This document shows, piece after piece, positions 1 through 7,522 of a DNA stretch of 64,000 nt. Source of the DNA: Flavobacterium sp. (GTDB lineage Bacteria > Bacteroidota > Bacteroidia > Flavobacteriales > Flavobacteriaceae); contig NZ_PNNA01000032.1 in assembly GCF_013823965.1 (NCBI RefSeq), forward strand, positions 62,001-126,000. Reading direction: 5' to 3'. Below the pieces are notes generated by a model. That model was given only the letters and a program-made list of their open reading frames with translations, was not told where the DNA came from and made no database searches. Every line of letters begins with the position of its first letter. The first letter of the stretch is position 1. The translations under genes were made by a program, and so were the position numbers.

Positions 1-2
1 AA

Positions 3-140
3 GTAGTAGATTATTGTGCTAAAAATAAAATTTATCCCCAAATTGAGATTATTAAAGCTAATGAAATAAACAATGCTTGGGATAAAGTAGTCAATAAAGA
101 AGCTCGTTATAGGTATGTGATAGATGCTGCAACTTTTTAA
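3..140 (+). CDS. Zinc-dependent alcohol dehydrogenase, C-terminal end (partial)
   Basis: Only the last 45 codons lie in the window, open from the left edge to a TAA at 138-140. The tail contains an EIIKANEINNAWDKVVNKEARYR-like stretch ending in VIDAATF, which resembles the C-terminus of YahK/CAD-type zinc alcohol dehydrogenases, where the last helix and strand close the catalytic domain. The catalytic zinc and NADP-binding parts are outside the window, so the call rests on the tail alone. It lies 11 bases before an SDR oxidoreductase on the same strand, so the two are probably co-transcribed. Confidence 0.6.
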   Translation, partial: VVDYCAKNKIYPQIEIIKANEINNAWDKVVNKEARYRYVIDAATF

Positions 141-151
141 AAAATAGAAAA

Positions 152-907
152 ATGAAAGAAGAATTTAAAGATAAGGTAGCAGTAGTAACAGGTGCCTCAA
201 TGGGTATGGGACTTGCAGCAGCAAAAGCATTTGCAGAGGTTGGTGCTCATGTAGCTTTGGTAGATATAATGGATGCCAATGCACAAGCTGAAGAACTTAC
301 AAAGGCAGGATACAAAGCAGTGGCATTTGTGTGCGATGTAGCCGATGAAAAACAGGTTAAAGCTACCGTAGAAAAAATTGCAGGGCAATTTGGAAGACTT
401 GATTTTGCATTTAATAATGCAGGCATACAAGCACCACCGCAAGAACTTGCCGATGTAAGCAATGAGATTTATGATCGCACAATGGATGTAAATCTAAAGG
501 GAATCTGGAATTTTATGAAGTATGAACTGCAGCAGATGCGTAAACAGGGTAATGGAGTCATAGTGAACAATTCTTCTCTTGGCGGATTGGTAGGTGTGCC
601 TGGGCGTGCTGCTTATCACGCTTCTAAGCATGGCATTTTAGGTATGACGAAAAGTGCAGCTCTGGAGTATGCTTCGCAGGGTATACGAATTAATGCAGTA
701 TGTCCTGGCATTATTTTAACCCCTATGGTAGAAAGTATGCTTGTTAATGAAGCAGAAGCAATGGATGTATTAATACAGCAGCTCCCTATCAAACGTTTAG
801 GTAAGGCTGAGGAAATTGCCGATGTGGTACTTTGGCTGTGCAGCAAAGCGTCTACGTATGTAATCGGGCAGGCCATTTCAGTAGACGGAGGTTATACTGC
901 ACAATAA
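152..907 (+). CDS. SDR family NAD(P)-dependent oxidoreductase
   Basis: A 251-residue classical short-chain dehydrogenase/reductase. The TGASMGMG cofactor loop is at residues 13-20, NNAG is near residue 88, the catalytic Ser lies in NNSSLGG, and Tyr/Lys in YHASK near residue 155. An Asp at the end of strand 2 (VDIMD) favours NAD(H) over NADP(H). The length is normal for the family and the C-terminus ends in the usual ISVDGGYTAQ. The substrate cannot be read from the sequence; relatives are often called glucose 1-dehydrogenase or 3-oxoacyl-ACP reductase. It follows an alcohol dehydrogenase fragment by 11 bases and a strong terminator lies 68 bases downstream. Confidence 0.9.
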   Translation: MKEEFKDKVAVVTGASMGMGLAAAKAFAEVGAHVALVDIMDANAQAEELTKAGYKAVAFVCDVADEKQVKATVEKIAGQFGRLDFAFNNAGIQAPPQELADVSNEIYDRTMDVNLKGIWNFMKYELQQMRKQGNGVIVNNSSLGGLVGVPGRAAYHASKHGILGMTKSAALEYASQGIRINAVCPGIILTPMVESMLVNEAEAMDVLIQQLPIKRLGKAEEIADVVLWLCSKASTYVIGQAISVDGGYTAQ

Positions 908-974
908 TTTTAATTATAAAAAAACTATAAAAAAGTTTTGAAGAATTAAATAGCTGTCAAAAACATAACGTTGA

Positions 975-1006
975 AAAACACCAGCCATAAATTGACTGGT
1001 GTTTTA
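975..1006 (+). terminator. Rho-independent terminator after the SDR gene
   Basis: The 10-bp arms AAAACACCAG and CTGGTGTTTT flank an 11-base loop. The A and T runs on the two sides could let it work in both directions. It closes the alcohol dehydrogenase/SDR transcript. Confidence 0.8.
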
Positions 1007-1057
1007 GTATAATGCCAATCGTTATAAAAAAAATACAACCAAAATCAAATTTTAAAC

Positions 1058-1411
1058 TTGAATAACAAAGCCACGCAACTACTTTCTAAATTAAACGAAC
1101 AATTAAACTTTACCGATTTAGAAATAGATGATTCCATTCAAAGAAGTGAAAGTGCGATAAATATTATTGTAAATTCGATTGAAAAATTGAAGAATATTTT
1201 TGAAAAAGAAAAATACAAATCACAAGAAATAGAAATAGATTTTTTCAAAAATATAAAACCAAAATTTACATCAAAACTAATTTATTACAATGCTATTTAT
1301 AAAATAGAAAGCAAAAAACCTCATGGTGGAGAACGTATTTTAAAGAAATATTTAAACAATGAGGACGGGTCAAGGACGGGTCATAAGCAGGGTTACTGTA
1401 GGGCATCGTAA
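1058..1411 (+). pseudogene. Truncated RteC-family regulator (conjugative-transposon remnant)
   Basis: This reads from TTG as a 117-residue product; no ATG is available near the start. Residues 1-100 look like the N-terminal part of RteC (tetracycline-inducible excision regulator of Bacteroides conjugative transposons), including the EIDFFKNIKPKF and LIYYNAIYKIE segments. RteC proteins are usually well over 200 residues. Here similarity stops at about residue 100 (YLNNE) and the reading frame passes into unrelated sequence containing a tandem repeat. No integrase, mobilisation or tet gene is nearby. I read this as the scar of an integrated element that has since decayed or left. The family call is from recognition of the motif, not from a search. 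Confidence 0.6.
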
Positions 1412-1460
1412 TACATACCCCGTATCAAAGGTTAGGTTGTGGTACCCTAAAGGTTTATGA
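1359..1460 (+). CDS. 33-codon ORF overlapping the rteC breakpoint
   Basis: An ATG at 1359 opens a 33-residue frame to TGA at 1458-1460, out of phase with the rteC remnant. The product is basic and begins MRTGQGRVISRV. I cannot assign a function. It may be a fragment of a gene from the same mobile element rather than an independent gene. It starts where RteC similarity ends and spans the tandem repeat at 1362-1383. Confidence 0.25.
   Translation: MRTGQGRVISRVTVGHRNTYPVSKVRLWYPKGL
1362..1383. repeat. Tandem 11-bp direct repeat at the rteC breakpoint
   Basis: AGGACGGGTCA occurs twice head to tail (1362-1372 and 1373-1383) with no mismatch. It is more G+C-rich than its surroundings and sits at the point where RteC similarity stops, so it may mark a recombination or deletion joint. 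Confidence 0.75.
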
Positions 1461-1488
1461 AATATGAGGTGTTTTTCAAACAAAAAAA

Positions 1489-1510
1489 AGCTATAACAGT
1501 CGTTATAGCT
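1489..1510 (-). terminator. Terminator of the E1 dehydrogenase gene
   Basis: A perfect 9-bp stem (AGCTATAAC/GTTATAGCT) with a 4-base loop. Read on the minus strand it is followed by a run of eight T, the layout of an intrinsic terminator, 33 bases after the E1 stop codon. Confidence 0.85.
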
Positions 1511-1542
1511 CATTTATGATATAATAATTTAAAGAAAAACCT

Positions 1543-3519
1543 CTAATACTCCAACAACTCCAACAATTCCTTTTCAAATCTTCCTTTTGGCAAATACTGG
1601 TCTTCCAAGGCTTTGGTAAAAGGAATCGGGCTATCTAAACTCGCCACACGTTTTACGGGAGCGTCGAGATACTGGAAACAATTTTCCATAATCAAGGCCG
1701 AAATATCGCTGGCAATACCGCCAAATAAAGTGTCCTCCTGATAAATAATCGCTCTCCCCGTTTTCTTCACCGAAGCATAAATAGCTTGGGTGTCCAAAGG
1801 TTGCAAGGTTCTTAAATCCAATACATCGGCTGCTATTTCTGGGTTTTTAGCCAAAGTTTCCAATGCCCAATGGACTGCGGCACCAAAAGCGATAATGGTA
1901 ACCTGGTTTCCTTCTTTCAGCAAAGCCGCTTTCCCTAACGGAATCGTGTAATAATCCGTTGGCACATCTTGGTAGATACTTCTGTACAATTGTTTGTGTT
2001 CAAAAAACAAAACAGGATTGGGTTCGTTGATGGATTCATTCAACAAACCTTTGGCATCATACGGAAACGCTGGATAAACCACTTTCAATCCCGGTGTTTT
2101 GGTAAACCAGGCTTCATTGGTTTGCGAATGAAAAGGCCCTGCTTGCGTGCCTCCACCACAAGGCATCCGAACCACGACATCGGCTTTTTCCTGCCAACGG
2201 TAATGTGTTTTGGCCAATAAATTGACAATTGGATTGAATCCAGTGGAAACAAAATCGGCAAACTGCATCTCAACTATGGCTTTGTAACCGTTGATGGACA
2301 ATCCCATTCCTGCCGAAACAACGGCACTTTCACAGATTGGTGTATTGCGAACGCGTTCTTTACCAAACTGCTCAACAAATCCGTCGGTAATCTTGAAGGC
2401 ACCTCCATATTCGGCAACGTCCTGACCCATAATGACCAAATTGTCATAACGTTCCATTGATAGTCTCAAACTGCTGGAAATGGCATCTATAAATCGAATG
2501 TTTTTAACTTCATCATTAGGTTTAACTTCTTGATATTGAAATGGTTTGTAAACGTCATTTAATTCTTCTTCATAAGTAGCTTCAATTTCTGGTTCGGCAT
2601 TGGCAACAGCCAGATTTTCATCAATTTCCTTCTTTATTTCACTTCGTATAGTCGCATCAAAATCGTCAGAAAGAATTCCGTTTTCTAATAAAAATTGCCT
2701 GTAATTTTCCACCGGATCTTTTGCAGCCCATAAATCCATCAACTCCTGAGGAACATATTTGGTGCCACTCGCCTCTTCGTGTCCCCGCATCCTGAAGGTT
2801 TTGAATTCCAATAAAACGGGACGTGGATTTACTGCCATCGAAGCTTTCAATTCCGATAATTTGTTGTAGACTTCAAGAATGTTGTTACCGTCGATAATAT
2901 GGTTTTCCATTCCATAACCAATGCCTTTGTCGGCAAGGTTTTCGCAACGAAATTGCTCGTCCGTGGGTGTCGAAAGTCCGTATCCATTGTTTTCGATAAT
3001 GAACATAACGGGTAATTCCCAAACAGCTGCAATGTTTAATGCTTCGTGAAAATCACCTTCAGAAGTGGCTCCTTCTCCAGTAAAAACAGCAGTAATTTTG
3101 CCGTTTTTTTGTAGTTTGTTGGCCAAAGCAATTCCATCGGCAACGCCCAATTGTGGTCCCAGGTGCGAAATCATCCCGATAATCTTGTATTGCTGCGTTC
3201 CAAAGTGAAAACTGCGATCGCGACCTTTGGTAAATCCATTGGCTTTGCCTTGCCATTGCGAAAAAAGTCGGTACAAAGGGATGTCTCTTCCAGTGAAAAC
3301 ACCCAAGTTTCGGTGCATTGGCAAGATGTATTCATCAGCATCCAAAACTGCCGTAACTCCCACGGAAATGGCTTCCTGCCCAATTCCGGAAAACCATTTG
3401 GAGACTTTTCCTTGTCGGATAAGAATCAACATTTTTTCTTCGATTAACCGTGGTTTAAGTAATTTTTTATATAAATCCAATAATTGGTCGTTGGAAAGAC
3501 TTTTTCTGTCGAAATTCAT
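1543..3519 (-). CDS. 2-oxoacid dehydrogenase E1 component, fused alpha and beta subunits
   Basis: A 658-residue thiamine-diphosphate enzyme. Residues 1 to about 330 are the E1-alpha part with the TPP/Mg2+ signature GEGATSEG followed by ENNGYGLS. Residues about 340-658 are the E1-beta part (VIMGQDVAEYGGAFK, CGGGTQAGPFHS, VLDLRTLQPLD). It carries out oxidative decarboxylation of a 2-oxoacid and passes the acyl group to a lipoyl E2, which is not in the window. The fused arrangement is common in Bacteroidota and is usually annotated as branched-chain 2-oxoisovalerate dehydrogenase; pyruvate dehydrogenase is the alternative. The gene is monocistronic with its own terminator. Confidence 0.9.
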   Translation of the reverse strand: MNFDRKSLSNDQLLDLYKKLLKPRLIEEKMLILIRQGKVSKWFSGIGQEAISVGVTAVLDADEYILPMHRNLGVFTGRDIPLYRLFSQWQGKANGFTKGRDRSFHFGTQQYKIIGMISHLGPQLGVADGIALANKLQKNGKITAVFTGEGATSEGDFHEALNIAAVWELPVMFIIENNGYGLSTPTDEQFRCENLADKGIGYGMENHIIDGNNILEVYNKLSELKASMAVNPRPVLLEFKTFRMRGHEEASGTKYVPQELMDLWAAKDPVENYRQFLLENGILSDDFDATIRSEIKKEIDENLAVANAEPEIEATYEEELNDVYKPFQYQEVKPNDEVKNIRFIDAISSSLRLSMERYDNLVIMGQDVAEYGGAFKITDGFVEQFGKERVRNTPICESAVVSAGMGLSINGYKAIVEMQFADFVSTGFNPIVNLLAKTHYRWQEKADVVVRMPCGGGTQAGPFHSQTNEAWFTKTPGLKVVYPAFPYDAKGLLNESINEPNPVLFFEHKQLYRSIYQDVPTDYYTIPLGKAALLKEGNQVTIIAFGAAVHWALETLAKNPEIAADVLDLRTLQPLDTQAIYASVKKTGRAIIYQEDTLFGGIASDISALIMENCFQYLDAPVKRVASLDSPIPFTKALEDQYLPKGRFEKELLELLEY

Positions 3520-3618
3520 TTGATTCTCTTTTTTTATTGCTGTTCAAAAGTATAAAAAAATAACAGTTTTGCCTTGTATTGTTATATTTTTATTGTGATT
3601 GAGTTGCATTGAAATAAA

Positions 3619-3648
3619 AAATGAGAATGTTCGAAAACAATCTCATTT
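3619..3648 (-). terminator. Probable terminator downstream of hypE
   Basis: An imperfect hairpin (AAATGAGA/TCTCATTT with further inner pairs) follows the hypE stop on the minus strand and leads into a T-rich stretch. It is weaker than the other terminators in the window. Confidence 0.5.
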
Positions 3649-3679
3649 ATCGAAATTAAAAACAATAAGAATTCTGTCT

Positions 3680-4699
3680 TTAGCAAATTCTAGGCAATTG
3701 TTCCCCAATCAAAGGACTTACCACTCTTTTTCCTCCGAAAGCACTTTGCAAGATAATCTTGGCATTCGTGTCGTTTGTTATTTGGCCAATTATGGATGGA
3801 TTTTGCCCCAATGATTTTAAGATTTCCAATATGTCATTTTCGACAGATTTGGAAACAATACAAGCAAAAACGCCTTCGTTAGCAACATATAAAGGATCTA
3901 ATCCCAGAATTTCGCAAGCACTTTGTACTTGAGTATCCACAAGAATTTTCTCGTCTTCAAGCAGCATTCCAAGATTACTTTCGGTGGTGATTTCGTGCAA
4001 AACAGAAGCTAATCCGCCGCGAGTGGCATCTCTCAAAAAATGGATGTCGTCACCACATTGATCCATTAATTTCTCTACAATAAAGTTAAGATTGTTGGTG
4101 TCACTGAGAATTTCACTTTCAAATTGCAGTCCCTCCCTTTCGGACATAATCGCCATTCCGTGAGAAGCTATGGGCATATTGACAATTATGGAATCTCCGG
4201 CTTGAATGTTGCTAATCTTGATGTTCGCCTTTTCGTGCAAAACTCCAACGCCTGAAGTGTTGATATAAATCTTGTCGCCTTTCCCTTTTTCGACCACTTT
4301 GGTATCGCCTGTCACGATATAAACACCTGCTTTATCGGCCGTTTCCCTGATGGATTTTATAATTTGTGTGAATTTGTCCAATCCGAAACCTTCTTCAATA
4401 ATAAAGGCTAACGAAAGGTATTTTGGCATGGCACCACACATAGACAAATCATTCACAGTTCCGTTTATGGCCAATTCGCCAATATTTCCACCTTTGAAGA
4501 AAATGGGATGAATGACATAACTATCGGTAGAAAAAGCTAATTTCCCTTGTATGTCAAGAAAAGCACCATCGTGTTTCACGTTGAGAATGGGATTGCTCAA
4601 GTGTTTAAAAATCACTTCATTCAAAAGCTTGGTGGTGTGTTCACCTCCGCTTCCGTGGTGCATGTTTATTTTTTCGTAATTATCTTGTTGATTCGGCAT
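3680..4699 (-). CDS. hypE: Hydrogenase maturation protein HypE
   Basis: A 339-residue AIR-synthase-like (PurM-fold) protein. HypE dehydrates the carbamoyl group that HypF attaches to its C-terminal cysteine, giving the thiocyanate used as cyanide ligand for the [NiFe] centre. The chain ends in PRIC with the required terminal cysteine. The N-terminal HHGSGGEHT, the DSYVIHPIFF stretch and RDATRGGLASVL are family hallmarks. It is the last gene of a leftward hypA-hypB-hypC-hypE set; the 86-base gap after hypC is the only sizeable gap in that set. Function in the cytoplasm is inferred from the family. Confidence 0.96.
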   Translation of the reverse strand: MPNQQDNYEKINMHHGSGGEHTTKLLNEVIFKHLSNPILNVKHDGAFLDIQGKLAFSTDSYVIHPIFFKGGNIGELAINGTVNDLSMCGAMPKYLSLAFIIEEGFGLDKFTQIIKSIRETADKAGVYIVTGDTKVVEKGKGDKIYINTSGVGVLHEKANIKISNIQAGDSIIVNMPIASHGMAIMSEREGLQFESEILSDTNNLNFIVEKLMDQCGDDIHFLRDATRGGLASVLHEITTESNLGMLLEDEKILVDTQVQSACEILGLDPLYVANEGVFACIVSKSVENDILEILKSLGQNPSIIGQITNDTNAKIILQSAFGGKRVVSPLIGEQLPRIC

Positions 4700-4785
4700 T
4701 AATTATAGTTTTTTTTCAATGAATAGAACGACCAATTAGTTTCAGAACTTTTAATTTCAAATTCCAACAAATCTAAAATCTGCAA

Positions 4786-5022
4786 TCAAATCCCTTCACC
4801 CATTTGCTTCAAAACTTTCATCGTGGATTTGGCTTCTTCCTCATTTATTATTCCAATGGCGGCACCAACGTGCACCAATAAATAATCGCCTATTTGGGCT
4901 TCGGGAACCAAGGCTAGATTGACTTCCTTGACAACTCCTTCGAATGAAACACTGCCAATTCGGAAGGTTTCATCCAGTTCGGCTATGATTTTTTCTAATT
5001 TTCCGGGAATGGCTAAACACAT
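4786..5022 (-). CDS. hypC: Hydrogenase maturation chaperone HypC
   Basis: A 78-residue HypC/HybG-family chaperone starting MCLAIPGKL. Cys2, exposed after removal of Met1, binds the Fe(CN)2CO precursor together with HypD and delivers it to the large subunit. The length is typical. It lies 4 bases after hypB. This is the only hypC copy seen, so it presumably serves the single hydrogenase of this locus. Confidence 0.96.
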   Translation of the reverse strand: MCLAIPGKLEKIIAELDETFRIGSVSFEGVVKEVNLALVPEAQIGDYLLVHVGAAIGIINEEEAKSTMKVLKQMGEGI

Positions 5023-5026
5023 AATT

Positions 5027-5863
5027 TTATTTTTTTAACGATTTCTTTAAAAAGTTGTACCAAGACTCCATTCCTTCGCCCGTGTAAGCTGAAACTTCAA
5101 AAAACAGGAGATTTGGATTCACTTTCTTGGCATAATCCTTCAACTTTTCGATATCGAATTTAAGATAAGGCAATAAATCAATTTTATTGATGATACATAT
5201 TTGTGAGCCATAAAACATGTCGGGATATTTGATCGGTTTATCTTCTCCTTCGGTGATTGAAATTATGACAACCCTTACATTTTCGCCCAAATCAAACATT
5301 GACGGACACACTAAATTACCCACATTTTCAATCATCAACAAGGTTCCGTCCACTGGTGAAAGTTGTTTTACGGCTTTCGAAATCATTTCGCTATCCAGGT
5401 GACATCCTTTGCCCGTGTTGATTTGGATTACGGGAACTTCAAGAGCTGCAATTCTGTCGGCATCGTTTGTGGTTTGCTGGTCGCCTTCAATCACGGCGAA
5501 TGGAATTTCACTTTTTAAATCAGCTATTGTTCTCTCTAATAATGACGTTTTTCCAGAACCTGGAGAACTGACTAAATTGATGGCATAAATGTTCTTGGCC
5601 TCAAAATAACCTTTGTTTCTCTCGGCCAACAAATCGTTTTTGTGCAAGATGTCTTTTTCTAAATCAATTTCCTTGATGTGGCTATGGCTGTGATCATGAT
5701 CGTGGTCGTGATGATGATGTTCGTGATCGTGGTCATGGCTATGGCTATGCACATGAGGTCCATTTCCGTGATCGTGCGAATGAGAATGTTGAACGGTTTT
5801 GCCATCCACTTTTATGATTTTAACTTCATTTTCATCGGAACTGCATCCACAAGTTACACACAT
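5027..5863 (-). CDS. hypB: Hydrogenase nickel-incorporation GTPase HypB with His-rich region
   Basis: A 278-residue SIMIBI GTPase for nickel insertion into the large subunit. It carries the N-terminal high-affinity Ni site (MCVTCGC) and a long His/Asp-rich tract at about residues 24-62, which suggests nickel storage as in Bradyrhizobium-type HypB. Walker A (SSPGSGKT) is near residue 100, ENVGNLVCP carries the G-domain metal-site Cys, and NKIDLLP gives guanine specificity. It sits between hypA (10 bases upstream) and hypC (4 bases downstream). The histidine tract is encoded by repetitive cat/gat codons and makes low-complexity shadows on the other strand. Confidence 0.96.
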   Translation of the reverse strand: MCVTCGCSSDENEVKIIKVDGKTVQHSHSHDHGNGPHVHSHSHDHDHEHHHHDHDHDHSHSHIKEIDLEKDILHKNDLLAERNKGYFEAKNIYAINLVSSPGSGKTSLLERTIADLKSEIPFAVIEGDQQTTNDADRIAALEVPVIQINTGKGCHLDSEMISKAVKQLSPVDGTLLMIENVGNLVCPSMFDLGENVRVVIISITEGEDKPIKYPDMFYGSQICIINKIDLLPYLKFDIEKLKDYAKKVNPNLLFFEVSAYTGEGMESWYNFLKKSLKK

Positions 5864-5873
5864 AATAATTAGG

Positions 5874-6215
5874 TTAGTTTATTATTAATTTCTTTATTTT
5901 TAACTCTTTGCCCGAGATGATGTTTTTGAAAGGGCTGTTGCATTTTGGACAGGAATCATAAATTTTTTCCAATGCAAATTCCGTTTCGCACTCGGCACAT
6001 TTTGCCCTTCCTTCAGGTTCAAATATAATGATTTTCGAATCTTGCAACACCGTTCCTTTGGCAGATAATTCCCAAACAAACTGTAACGATTGAATTTCCA
6101 CTCCCGAAAGTTGACCAATTTCCAAATGAATTTCCAACACTTTTTCGCCACCATTATCCTGCACCTCCTTTTCGGCGGTTTTGACAATTGAAGTTGCAAT
6201 GGAAAGTTCGTGCAT
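5874..6215 (-). CDS. hypA: Hydrogenase nickel-incorporation protein HypA
   Basis: A 113-residue HypA/HybF protein. The start is set at the ATG ending at 6215, because HypA must begin MHEL: the His2 amine and side chain bind nickel. An in-frame ATG seven codons upstream would bury this motif. The zinc domain shows CAEC and CPKC pairs near residues 74-94. HypA works with HypB to load nickel. It is the first gene of the leftward hyp operon and is divergent from the hydrogenase structural operon across a 164-base region containing an FNR-like palindrome. Confidence 0.95.
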   Translation of the reverse strand: MHELSIATSIVKTAEKEVQDNGGEKVLEIHLEIGQLSGVEIQSLQFVWELSAKGTVLQDSKIIIFEPEGRAKCAECETEFALEKIYDSCPKCNSPFKNIISGKELKIKKLIIN

Positions 6216-6279
6216 AATTGTGTTAATTAAGTGCAATCGTTATTATGTAATTAACAAATAAAAATATAAAAAAGTTAAT

Positions 6280-6303
6280 ATTATATGATAAATATCATAT
6301 AAT
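6280..6303. promoter_or_regulatory. FNR-like palindrome between hypA and the hydrogenase operon
   Basis: Perfect 11-bp arms around an AA centre, with the core TGATAAATATCA. The core fits the TGAT-N4-ATCA pattern of FNR/Crp-type operators. It lies 65 bases upstream of the hypA start and 76 bases upstream of the chosen small-subunit start, so one protein could control both directions. The regulator is unknown. Confidence 0.6.
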
Positions 6304-6379
6304 TACTGAGATTATGACAATAAATTTAAAACGTTTTTTATTTTTTACAAAAGTATTAATTTTTTCAAATCACCTAGCT

Positions 6380-7501
6380 ATGGGACAAAAAATCAAAACG
6401 AATGAAACCTATTACGACAGCGTCATAAGACAAGGATATGACCGAAGAGATTTTCTAAAGTTTGTGGCATTTATTGGAGCTTATATGGGAGTGGAATCCT
6501 CCGCTTTGGGGCAAATTGCAGCATCTTTAAAAACAAAACCAAGATTACCGGTTATATGGGAACATTTTCAGGAATGTACATGTTGTAGTGAATCATTCAT
6601 TCGTTCGGATCACCCCATTGTTGCCGATATTATTTTGGACAAAATTTCTCTTGATTATACACTAACTTTAATGGCCGCTTCCGGACATCAAGCTGAAGCT
6701 GCCAAGAAAGCCACAATGGACAAATACAAAGGAGAATACATCCTTTGTGTGGAAGGTTCCATTCCTATGGGTGATGATGGAAATTATTGTTGCATTGGCG
6801 GTAGAAGCGCAATCGATATAGTAAAAGAAGCTGCGGCTGGAGCCAAAGCCATAATTGCTTGGGGAAGTTGTGCAACTTCCGGTTGTGTCCAAGCTGCCAA
6901 ACCCAATCCAACGGGTGCTGTGTCAATCGACCAGATAATTACCGATAAACCTATAATTAATGTTCCCGGTTGTCCTCCCATTGGCGAAGTCATGGCGGGA
7001 ATTATTGTGCATGTCGTGGCTTTCGAAAGACTTCCAGAACTGGATGGTGCAGGAAGACCTAAAGCATTTTACTCTAAAAGAGTACACGACAGCTGTTACA
7101 GAAGACCATATTTTGATGCCGGATTATTTGTCGAAAACTTTGATGACGAAAATGCCAAAAAAGGGTATTGTCTCTACAAAGTGGGTTGCAAAGGCCCAAC
7201 TACTTACAATGCCTGTGGAAACATTAAATGGAACGGTGGCGTTAGCTACCCAATTCAATCAGGACATGGTTGCTTGGGATGCAGTGCCAAAGGGTTCTGG
7301 GATGCAGGCAGTTTCTATTCGAGAGACCTGGCAATTGGCGGCGGAATAGAAAGCGATGCAGATACTTTAGGAAAAGTGGCTCTTGGAGCTGTAGGCGTTG
7401 GAATCGCTGCACACGCAGCACTTTCCAATGTTTCCAAAAGAAAAGAATTAGCACGAAGAATCGCTGAAGGTGAAAAAGTGGAAGCAAAAATTAAAGATTG
7501 A
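6380..7501 (+). CDS. hyaA: [NiFe]-hydrogenase small subunit, oxygen-tolerant group 1 type
   Basis: A 373-residue electron-transfer subunit with three Fe-S clusters. The start is placed at 6380 (MGQKIK) because the twin-arginine motif RRDFLK then falls at residues 22-27 as in Tat signals; 22 further in-frame codons lie upstream. Proximal-cluster ligands are C66, C69, C164 and C198, with two extra cysteines C68 (ECTCC) and C169 (GSCATSGC). Their spacing matches the six cysteines (17/19/20/115/120/149) that bind the [4Fe-3S] cluster of E. coli Hyd-1. Ligands for the medial and distal clusters follow. The C-terminal part has a hydrophobic helix (about 330-350) that should anchor it in the membrane. 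It exports folded with the large subunit through Tat. Confidence 0.95.
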   Translation: MGQKIKTNETYYDSVIRQGYDRRDFLKFVAFIGAYMGVESSALGQIAASLKTKPRLPVIWEHFQECTCCSESFIRSDHPIVADIILDKISLDYTLTLMAASGHQAEAAKKATMDKYKGEYILCVEGSIPMGDDGNYCCIGGRSAIDIVKEAAAGAKAIIAWGSCATSGCVQAAKPNPTGAVSIDQIITDKPIINVPGCPPIGEVMAGIIVHVVAFERLPELDGAGRPKAFYSKRVHDSCYRRPYFDAGLFVENFDDENAKKGYCLYKVGCKGPTTYNACGNIKWNGGVSYPIQSGHGCLGCSAKGFWDAGSFYSRDLAIGGGIESDADTLGKVALGAVGVGIAAHAALSNVSKRKELARRIAEGEKVEAKIKD

Positions 7502-7522
7502 TAAACCAAAAAATAATTTAAG

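Noticed and set aside
5678..5872. Plus-strand ORF rich in Met, Val and Ile opposite hypB
   Set aside because: It is the antisense of the His/Asp-rich HypB tract; its composition comes from repeated cat/gat codons.
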